Source: Chitinophagaceae bacterium (lineage in GTDB: Bacteria > Bacteroidota > Bacteroidia > Chitinophagales > Chitinophagaceae). From it: a stretch of 6,816 nt of DNA. A program made the position numbers and the translations under genes. Positions within the stretch are counted from its first letter, which is position 1. Each line of letters opens with the position of its first letter. Shown piece by piece: positions 1-4,313 of this stretch. The DNA lies in the NCBI GenBank assembly GCA_025924755.1, contig JAICHT010000199.1:1-6816 (forward strand), written 5' to 3'. The notes below the pieces were generated by a model. The model was given only the letters and a program-made list of their open reading frames with translations, had not been told where the DNA came from and did not search any database.

Positions 1-19
1 AGGCGTAGAGCATCATACA

Positions 20-712
20 TTACAATATTCCTTCGTCGGCAAAGCTATAATAGCCGTCATCGCTTACTATTAAGTGATCCAGTATTTTAATATCAAAGTA
101 TTTGGCGGCTTCTTTAATTTTTTGGGTCAGTTCTTCATCAGCACGGCTGGGCTTTAAGCTGCCTGATGGGTGGTTGTGACAAAGAATTAAACTTACGGCA
201 TCTTCTTCCAACGCCTTTTTCAAGATGATCCTTGGGTCGGCCACCGTACCTGTCATGCCACCTTCGCTTATTATTTTAAAGTGGTTTATTTTGTTGGCCC
301 TGTTTAAAAACAATACGGCAAACACTTCGTGCCGGTGGTCTTTTAGCAAAGTTTGCAAGTAGCCGGCCACGTCGCTGCTGCTGGTAATTACTGCTTTTTC
401 TCTTGAAGCAAGGGCCTGCCGCCTGCGCCCCAGTTCCAGTGCAGCTACAATAGTGATGGCTTTGGCTTCGCCAATTCCTTTTACCTTCATCAGTTCTTTT
501 ACGTTTTGTTTGCCCAGTTCGGCAAGGTTGTCTTTTCCTACACGCATTACATCTTTGGCCAGTTCTACTGCGCTTTTTTCTTTGGTGCCATGATTTAATA
601 GGATGGCAATTAATTCCGAATCACTTAACGTATCGGCACCTTTATTCAGCAGTTTTTCTCGCGGACGGTCGTCTTTAGCCCACTGTTTAATCGAGTACTT
701 TTGCTCTTCCAT
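20..712 (-). CDS. radC: RadC family JAB/JAMM-domain protein
   Basis: This 230-residue protein matches full-length RadC. The N-terminal half carries a helix-hairpin-helix segment (LMKVKGIGEAKAITIVAALE, about residues 74-93) of the kind that contacts DNA without sequence specificity. The C-terminal half is the JAB/MPN domain, with the zinc-binding JAMM signature HNHPSG followed by the family PSRAD stretch, so the two His and the Asp expected to bind metal are present. RadC was named for a radiation-sensitivity phenotype later disputed, and its real substrate is not established; a DNA repair or recombination role, or a metallopeptidase-like activity, is family-level guesswork. The ATG at 710-712 gives the usual MxxxxxIKxWxxDDRPREKL beginning, and the stop is TAA at 20-22. 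It is transcribed away from the small membrane protein and prs. No frameshift or missing catalytic residue is visible. The protein looks intact. Confidence 0.95.
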   Translation of the reverse strand: MEEQKYSIKQWAKDDRPREKLLNKGADTLSDSELIAILLNHGTKEKSAVELAKDVMRVGKDNLAELGKQNVKELMKVKGIGEAKAITIVAALELGRRRQALASREKAVITSSSDVAGYLQTLLKDHRHEVFAVLFLNRANKINHFKIISEGGMTGTVADPRIILKKALEEDAVSLILCHNHPSGSLKPSRADEELTQKIKEAAKYFDIKILDHLIVSDDGYYSFADEGIL

Positions 713-727
713 AATTTTTTTTGGCGT

Positions 728-753
728 ATTATATTTATGCTGCCTAATCCAAA
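728..753 (-). promoter_or_regulatory. possible radC promoter
   Basis: Reading the minus strand, TTTG (750-753) is followed after 16 bases by TATAAT (728-733), which would place transcription start about 8 bases before the radC ATG. The spacing is shorter than the roughly 19-21 bases usual between the Bacteroidota -33 TTTG and the -7 element, and the downstream element lacks the TTTG ending. This is a weak match in A/T-rich DNA. Confidence 0.25.
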
Positions 754-781
754 CTTTTTGAATAACTTAAATTTTTTACCT

Positions 782-985
782 ATGAGGCGAAATTACAATT
801 CTGCTATGGGTGCCCTGAGCCCCATTCTATTCTTTACTTTTGTTTATGGCGTTTCTTTGTTTATGGCATTTTTTGTATGCCGCACCGTGTACTTTAGCTT
901 AAGTACCAAAGATGAAATAAGTAAAACAAAGGTTGTACAGGACAATTCAAAATCTACATTGTTGGCCGCTCAATGGCATAATTAG
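782..985 (+). CDS. small single-pass membrane protein, function unknown
   Basis: I do not recognise this gene. It encodes 67 residues from the ATG at 782, beginning MRRNYNSAMGAL. A basic, Asn-containing N-terminus is followed by one strongly hydrophobic stretch (SPILFFTFVYGVSLFMAFFV, about residues 14-33), then a polar tail of about 30 residues with Lys, Asp and Ser. The Arg-rich start and neutral-to-polar tail suggest an N-in, C-out single-pass protein of the inner membrane. An upstream in-frame ATG at 737 would add 15 residues (MLPNPNFLNNLNFLP), but that extension is Asn/Phe/Leu-rich, reads like translated A/T-rich leader and overlaps the possible radC promoter, so 782 is preferred. The stop TAG at 983-985 is followed closely by a terminator-like hairpin at 1010-1049, which supports a real short transcript. 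The gene lies between radC and prs; nothing there indicates its job. It could still be a chance reading frame. Confidence 0.55.
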   Translation: MRRNYNSAMGALSPILFFTFVYGVSLFMAFFVCRTVYFSLSTKDEISKTKVVQDNSKSTLLAAQWHN

Positions 986-1009
986 CTTTTATAAAAAATT
1001 GAGCAATGG

Positions 1010-1049
1010 AAAATGTGCCGCGAATTAATATCTTCGCCGCACATTTTTT
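1010..1049 (+). terminator. intrinsic terminator-like hairpin directly before prs
   Basis: The arms 1010-1024 (AAAATGTGCCGCGAA) and 1033-1047 (TTCGCCGCACATTTT) pair at 14 of 15 positions, with one C-C mismatch (1019/1038) and an 8-base loop. Six T residues (1044-1049) follow the GC-rich core, giving the shape of a rho-independent terminator for the small upstream gene. The A-run on the left arm means it could also act on the minus strand. The structure stops three bases before the prs ATG, so it could instead lie in the prs 5' leader and affect translation. Confidence 0.7.
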
Positions 1050-1052
1050 ATC

Positions 1053-2000
1053 ATGGAGTCCACAGCAAAAATCTTTTCCGGTACGGGTTCTCAACGGCTG
1101 GCTGAACGTATTTGCAAAAGCTACGGAATACAACTTGGAAAAATAAATATCCAAAAGTTTAGTGATGGGGAAATACAGCCGGTGTTTGAAGAAAGCATTC
1201 GGGGCGATACCGTATTTCTGATACAAAGCACCTACTCGCCCAGCGATAATTTAATGGAGCTTTTATTGATGATTGACGCGGCCCGACGTGCCTCTGCACT
1301 TAAAATAATTGCGGTGCTTCCCTATTATGGCTATGCCCGGCAAGACCGCAAAGACCGGCCACGGGTAGCAATTGGCAGTAAACTGGTGGCTAATATGCTT
1401 ACAGCAGCAGGTGCCGACCGGGTAATAACCATGGATCTGCACGCCCCTCAAATTCAAGGCTACTTTGATATTCCTGTTGACCATTTAGACAGTTCGGCTG
1501 TTTTTATACCTTATATAACAAACCTGAAGTTAAAAAACCTTACTTTTGCGGCCCCTGATGTGGGAGCCAGCCATCGTATCAGGGAAATTGCTAATTATTT
1601 TGAGGCGGAAATGGTTATTTGCGATAAGCACCGGAAGCGGGCCAATGAAATTTCCAGCATGGTGGTAATTGGTGATGTTACCGATAGGGAAATTGTTATT
1701 ATAGATGATATATGCGATACGGCCGGCACCCTAGCAAAAGCTGCAGCTCTTTTAAAAGATAAAGGTGCATTAAGCGTAAGGGCTTTGGTGACGCACCCTG
1801 TTTTAAGTGGTAAAGCGTACGAGAATATTGAAAACAGTGTGCTTGAAGAACTGGTGGTTTGTGACACCATACCATTACGGCATGAAGCGTCTAAGATAAA
1901 AGTGGTAACAGTAGCCGATTTGTTTGGAGTAGCTATCCGCAATGCCTACGAAAATAAAAGTATCAACAACCTGTTTTTTCATTCAAAAGGAAGGAGTTGA
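1053..2000 (+). CDS. prs: ribose-phosphate pyrophosphokinase (PRPP synthetase)
   Basis: Prs transfers pyrophosphate from ATP to ribose 5-phosphate to make PRPP, the precursor of purines, pyrimidines, histidine, tryptophan and NAD; it is cytosolic and usually hexameric. The 315 residues match the class I family length. Visible motifs in order are KFSDGE (35-40) of the nucleotide site, PYYGYARQDRK (90-100) of the ATP-binding region, the metal-binding DLHAPQIQGYFD (128-139, His130), the catalytic flexible loop CDKHRKRANE (190-199), and the PRPP-binding loop IIDDICDTAGT (217-227). The Ala in DTAGT, where Escherichia coli has Gly, is what I remember for Bacteroidota homologues. The ATG at 1053 gives the expected N-terminus (KIFSGTGSQ.LAE.I). 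No Shine-Dalgarno sequence is seen; only the T-tract of a hairpin and three bases precede the start. It leads the conserved prs-rplY-pth cluster, and no clear terminator separates it from rplY, so read-through is possible. Confidence 0.97.
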   Translation: MESTAKIFSGTGSQRLAERICKSYGIQLGKINIQKFSDGEIQPVFEESIRGDTVFLIQSTYSPSDNLMELLLMIDAARRASALKIIAVLPYYGYARQDRKDRPRVAIGSKLVANMLTAAGADRVITMDLHAPQIQGYFDIPVDHLDSSAVFIPYITNLKLKNLTFAAPDVGASHRIREIANYFEAEMVICDKHRKRANEISSMVVIGDVTDREIVIIDDICDTAGTLAKAAALLKDKGALSVRALVTHPVLSGKAYENIENSVLEELVVCDTIPLRHEASKIKVVTVADLFGVAIRNAYENKSINNLFFHSKGRS

Positions 2001-2165
2001 TTTTATTGATATCATAAACTGATAGTACTGCAGTGAATGACACAACAAAGTTGAATCTGGCTATAAGCAATATAGTATTTTGTTGCTCAAAACACTTTTA
2101 TAAAGATTCTTTGAGATCAATTTTTTAGGAGATAAAGACCGTTAATTTTTAAATACATATAAACA
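2001..2165 (+). promoter_or_regulatory. rplY leader region with nested hairpin and weak promoter-like elements
   Basis: No gene is seen here. An outer stem pairs 2043-2051 with 2077-2085 (CAACAAA against TTTGTTG, plus one G-U and one T-A pair), and inside it CTATA (2061-2065) pairs with TATAG (2071-2075) around a five-base loop. There is no T-tract after it, so it is not an obvious terminator. GTTG at 2050-2053 followed 22 bases later by TATTTTG (2076-2082) is an imperfect match to the Bacteroidota TTTG/TAnnTTTG promoter and overlaps the hairpin. An AGGAG at 2127-2131 lies about 34 bases before the rplY ATG, too far to be its ribosome-binding site. The last 15 bases before the ATG are A/T-rich. 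Confidence 0.35.
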
Positions 2166-2804
2166 ATGAACACAATTACAATCGAAGGACAACTGAGGAC
2201 CGAATTTGGCAAAGGAGCCACCCGCCAGCTTCGCTCTCAGGAATTAGTGCCTGGTGTAATTTACGGGGGTGCGCAGGATATTAATTTTGCTGCTCCTGCC
2301 AGCGCATTTAAACCGCTAGTATATACACCAAGCTTTCAATTTGCAGAAGTTAATGTAGGTGGAAATACCTACCGCTGCATATTAAAAGACCTGCAGTTTG
2401 ATAAAGTAAGCGATGCCTTGATTCATGTAGATTTACTGGAACTGGTAGAAGACAAAAAAGTGGTAGCTACTATTCCGCTGAAGTTTGTAGGCGTAGCCGC
2501 CGGTGTAAAAGCAGGGGGCAGGTTAGAAACTAAAATGAAAGCATTAAAGGTAAAATCGTATCCACGCGATTTAAAAGAACAGATTGAAGTAAATATTGAA
2601 AATCTGGAATTGAATGAAAATATCCGGGTACAGGATGTGCATGCTGAAAATTACGAAGTGCTGAACTCGCCTCGTATCCCTATTGCATCTGTAGTTACCA
2701 CCCGTGCCTTAAGGCAGGAAGAAGCTACTGCTCCGGCTAAAGGCGCTGCTGCACCAGCAAAAGCTGCTGCGGCTCCGGCAAAAGCAGCCGCTCCTAAAAA
2801 GTAA
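2166..2804 (+). CDS. rplY: 50S ribosomal protein L25/general stress protein Ctc
   Basis: This is the long, two-domain (TL5/Ctc) form of L25, which binds 5S rRNA in the central protuberance of the large ribosomal subunit. Residues 1 to about 90 form the 5S-binding domain, with the family features GKGATRQLR, VPGVIYGG and KDLQFDKVSDALIHVDL. Residues about 95-180 form the C-terminal beta domain (TIPLKFVGVAAGVKAGGRLE, NIENLELNENIRVQDV). At 212 residues it is much longer than the single-domain E. coli L25 but typical of Ctc proteins. The final 24 residues (189-212) are an Ala/Pro/Lys tail with three heptads of A-P-A-K-[G/A]-A-A ending in PKK, probably disordered and cationic. The start is the ATG at 2166, preceded by A/T-rich sequence. 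It follows prs and precedes pth, the order found in many bacteria, and a strong terminator lies right after the stop. Confidence 0.96.
   Translation: MNTITIEGQLRTEFGKGATRQLRSQELVPGVIYGGAQDINFAAPASAFKPLVYTPSFQFAEVNVGGNTYRCILKDLQFDKVSDALIHVDLLELVEDKKVVATIPLKFVGVAAGVKAGGRLETKMKALKVKSYPRDLKEQIEVNIENLELNENIRVQDVHAENYEVLNSPRIPIASVVTTRALRQEEATAPAKGAAAPAKAAAAPAKAAAPKK
2730..2792 (+). repeat. three in-frame 21-bp repeats in the rplY tail
   Basis: Three consecutive 21-base units (2730-2750, 2751-2771, 2772-2792) encode the heptad A-P-A-K-[G/A]-A-A. Synonymous positions differ between copies (GCT CCG GCT, GCA CCA GCA, GCT CCG GCA), so the repeat is better conserved as protein than as DNA, as expected for an old low-complexity tail rather than a recent duplication. 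Confidence 0.75.
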
Positions 2805-2820
2805 TCAATTAAATTGTATT

Positions 2821-2859
2821 AAGCCCGCCATATTAAATATTTAAGTGGCGGGCTTTTTT
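2821..2859 (+). terminator. rho-independent terminator after rplY
   Basis: A perfect 10-base-pair stem joins AAGCCCGCCA (2821-2830) to TGGCGGGCTT (2846-2855) around a 15-base A/T-rich loop and runs into six T residues (2854-2859). It begins 17 bases after the rplY stop and ends 33 bases before the pth ATG. This is the clearest terminator in the window. Confidence 0.9.
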
Positions 2860-2880
2860 ATATATAAACTTTCTGCAGAT

Positions 2881-2888
2881 CAAATTTG
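2881..2888 (+). promoter_or_regulatory. possible -7 element for pth
   Basis: CAAATTTG matches the Bacteroidota -7 consensus TAnnTTTG at all but the first position. It ends four bases before the pth ATG, so a transcript from it would be leaderless or nearly so. The expected -33 TTTG position falls in the T-tract of the preceding terminator. The match is weak, but pth needs either this promoter or read-through of the terminator. Confidence 0.25.
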
Positions 2889-2892
2889 CACT

Positions 2893-3468
2893 ATGAAGTA
2901 TTTAATAGCCGGCCTGGGAAATATAGGTAACGAATATGCCCATACCCGCCACAATATTGGCTTTGATGTACTATATGCTTTTGTATCAAAGCATGGCGGC
3001 CAGTTTGTAACCGACCGGTTGGCTTATAAAGCAGAAGTGAAATGGAAGGGTCGAACCTTTATTTGCATTTGTCCAACCACCTATATGAACCTAAGCGGTA
3101 AAGCTGTAAAATACTGGATGGATAAAGAAAAAATTGAGATACAGAATTTGCTGGTAGTAGTGGATGACCTGGCATTACCGCTGGAGAAATTGAGGCTTAG
3201 GGCAGGCGGCAGTGATGCCGGGCATAATGGGTTAAAAGATATCCAGGCTACCCTCCAAACTACTGAATATGCAAAACTGCGTTTTGGAATTGGCAATAAT
3301 TATCCAAAGGGCCGCCAGGCAGATTTTGTTTTAAGCAAATGGCTAAAAGAAGAAGAGCCTTTAATAAAGCTAAAAATCGACAAGAGTGTAGAAGCTATCG
3401 AGGGGTTTTCTACCATTGGTATAGCCGCTACTATGAACCAAATTAATAATATTTCCTTTTCGCTGTGA
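2893..3468 (+). CDS. pth: peptidyl-tRNA hydrolase
   Basis: Pth cleaves the ester bond of peptidyl-tRNAs that drop off stalled ribosomes, freeing tRNA for reuse; it is an essential cytosolic enzyme in most bacteria. The 191 residues match the usual length. Active-site features align with E. coli Pth: GLGNIGNEYAHTRHNIGF (7-24) with Asn10 and the catalytic His20, TYMNLSG (63-69) with Asn66, the VVVDDLALP strand with Asp91/Asp92, and RAGGSDAGHNGLKDI with Asn112 in GHNGL. The start is the ATG at 2893; an in-frame GTG at 2845 would place the N-terminus inside the rplY terminator and is not needed. It follows rplY in the conserved prs-rplY-pth order but is separated from it by a strong terminator. 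No Shine-Dalgarno sequence is seen. The stop is TGA at 3466-3468. Confidence 0.96.
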   Translation: MKYLIAGLGNIGNEYAHTRHNIGFDVLYAFVSKHGGQFVTDRLAYKAEVKWKGRTFICICPTTYMNLSGKAVKYWMDKEKIEIQNLLVVVDDLALPLEKLRLRAGGSDAGHNGLKDIQATLQTTEYAKLRFGIGNNYPKGRQADFVLSKWLKEEEPLIKLKIDKSVEAIEGFSTIGIAATMNQINNISFSL

Positions 3469-3509
3469 AAAATGAGTGTAATTACTTATTTTAGCATGCT
3501 ATCAAGTCA

Positions 3510-3532
3510 CGGCTCTTTAGTGCCGGTTTTTT
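3510..3532 (+). terminator. weak terminator candidate after pth
   Basis: CGGC (3510-3513) and GCCG (3522-3525) can pair around an eight-base loop, followed after one base by six T residues (3527-3532). The four-pair stem is short for a functional terminator, but the position 41 bases after the pth stop and the T-tract fit one. The rest of the 135-base gap to the next gene shows only a 10-base palindrome (TAGCATGCTA, 3492-3501). Confidence 0.4.
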
Positions 3533-3603
3533 GAGGAAGCCATATATAGGATAAACAGCCCTATGAGCCAGTATCCAATGTATTAAGTTAAATCACATTC
3601 TGT

Positions 3604-4215
3604 ATGAAAATATTTTGTGTTGGGCGTAATTACGCCGATCATGCCAAAGAGTTAGGTAATGCCATTCCTGACGAGCCCGTCATTTTTATGAAGCCCAAAA
3701 GTGCTTTATTACAGCCGCATACGCCTTTCTACTATCCCGAGTTTACAAATGAACTGCATTATGAAGTAGAACTGGTGCTGCGGGTTTCAAAAAACGGCAA
3801 GTATATCCAGGACAAATTTGCCAATAAATATTATGATGCCATTACAGTAGGCATTGACTTCACAGCCCGTGATATCCAGGCAGAGTTAAAGGAAAAAGGC
3901 CTGCCATGGGAAAAAGCAAAAGCGTGGGATAACTCCGCAGTTATAGGTAAGTGGGTTCCATTCGCCTCCCTGAAAAATAAAAACGATATCAATTTTGGAT
4001 TATATAAAAATAAAGAGTTGGTGCAGCAGGGCAACTCTAAAAGCATGCTGCACAACTTTGATTCTTTGGTTTCCTATATCTCCAATTATTTTTCCATCAA
4101 TATTGGCGACCTGATTTTTACAGGCACGCCGGCCGGTGTAGGCGAAGTAGTGGTTGGTGATGAACTGGAAGGGTTTATGGAGCAGGAAAGTCTGTTTACA
4201 CTTGAAGTAAAATAG
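3604..4215 (+). CDS. fumarylacetoacetate hydrolase family protein (FAHD1-like)
   Basis: This compact 203-residue protein is a single FAH catalytic domain and resembles human FAHD1 and E. coli YcgM along its whole length. FAHD1 proteins hydrolyse acylpyruvates and decarboxylate oxaloacetate, using Mg2+ or Mn2+. Visible features are GRNYADHAKE (7-16), including the His13/Glu16 pair that aligns with the FAHD1 lid dyad; PVIFMKPKSAL (25-35); the metal ligands Glu54 and Glu56 in HYEVEL and Asp85 in VGIDFTARD; the Lys of KGLPWEKAKAWD (Lys106); and FTGTPAGVG (172-180). All expected catalytic residues are present, so an active enzyme is likely, but acylpyruvase, oxaloacetate decarboxylase or tautomerase activity cannot be told apart from sequence alone. 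No aromatic-degradation genes adjoin it. The ATG at 3604 is the natural family start. A terminator follows directly, so it is probably a one-gene unit. Confidence 0.92.
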   Translation: MKIFCVGRNYADHAKELGNAIPDEPVIFMKPKSALLQPHTPFYYPEFTNELHYEVELVLRVSKNGKYIQDKFANKYYDAITVGIDFTARDIQAELKEKGLPWEKAKAWDNSAVIGKWVPFASLKNKNDINFGLYKNKELVQQGNSKSMLHNFDSLVSYISNYFSINIGDLIFTGTPAGVGEVVVGDELEGFMEQESLFTLEVK

Positions 4216-4233
4216 ATTAATATAAAAGTATTA

Positions 4234-4258
4234 GCCACTGCAATAAGTGGCCTTTTTT
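4234..4258 (+). terminator. rho-independent terminator after the FAH-family gene
   Basis: GCCACT (4234-4239) pairs with AGTGGC (4246-4251) around a six-base loop, followed after one base by six T residues (4253-4258). It begins 18 bases after the stop codon and separates this gene from the E1 dehydrogenase gene. Confidence 0.8.
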
Positions 4259-4259
4259 A

Positions 4260-4296
4260 TTTGCCACCGCTGCCACCGCCTATAATCTTACATTTG
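4260..4296 (+). promoter_or_regulatory. promoter of the E1 dehydrogenase gene
   Basis: TACATTTG (4289-4296) is an exact match to the Bacteroidota -7 consensus TAnnTTTG, 17 bases before the E1 ATG, which implies a leader of about 10-13 bases. A TTTG at 4260-4263 could be the -33 element, although the 25-base gap is longer than usual. A TATAAT (4281-4286) just upstream has no well-spaced partner. The location right after a terminator supports a real promoter. Confidence 0.55.
4262..4279 (+). repeat. tandem 9-bp repeat in the E1 promoter region
   Basis: TGCCACCGC occurs twice in direct tandem (4262-4270 and 4271-4279), between the possible -33 and -7 elements. It stands out as a GC-rich block in A/T-rich DNA. 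It could be a binding site or chance; nothing identifies a regulator. Confidence 0.5.
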
Positions 4297-4313
4297 TTTT
4301 TTTCCATTGAACG

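Noticed and set aside
701..781. TTG (701) or ATG (737) starts for the small membrane protein
   Set aside because: The TTG start overlaps the radC coding start, and the extra residues look like translated A/T-rich leader; the ATG at 782 is more plausible, though 737 is not excluded.
1006..1146. 46-codon reading frame overlapping the prs start in another frame
   Set aside because: It has no recognisable features, spans the hairpin and runs into prs; it is most likely a shadow, although translation through the hairpin would matter if it were real.
954..1226. Long minus-strand open frames opposite prs, pth and the E1 gene
   Set aside because: They lie antisense to well-identified genes, have no family resemblance, and are explained by codon bias in the true frames.
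2845..2892. GTG-initiated N-terminal extension of pth by 16 residues
   Set aside because: It would begin inside the rplY terminator stem, and the ATG at 2893 gives the exact family N-terminus with catalytic residues at the usual positions.
3492..3501. Perfect 10-base palindrome TAGCATGCTA
   Set aside because: It lies in a pth-distal gap without a clear promoter beside it, and a palindrome of this size is expected by chance in a window of this length or little more.
3472..3534. 20-codon reading frame just after pth
   Set aside because: It is too short, has no recognisable features and ends in the T-tract of a possible terminator.
4281..4286. TATAAT as a classical -10 box for the E1 gene
   Set aside because: The best upstream partner, TTGCCA at 4261-4266, is only 14 bases away, and the adjacent TACATTTG fits the Bacteroidota sigma factor better.
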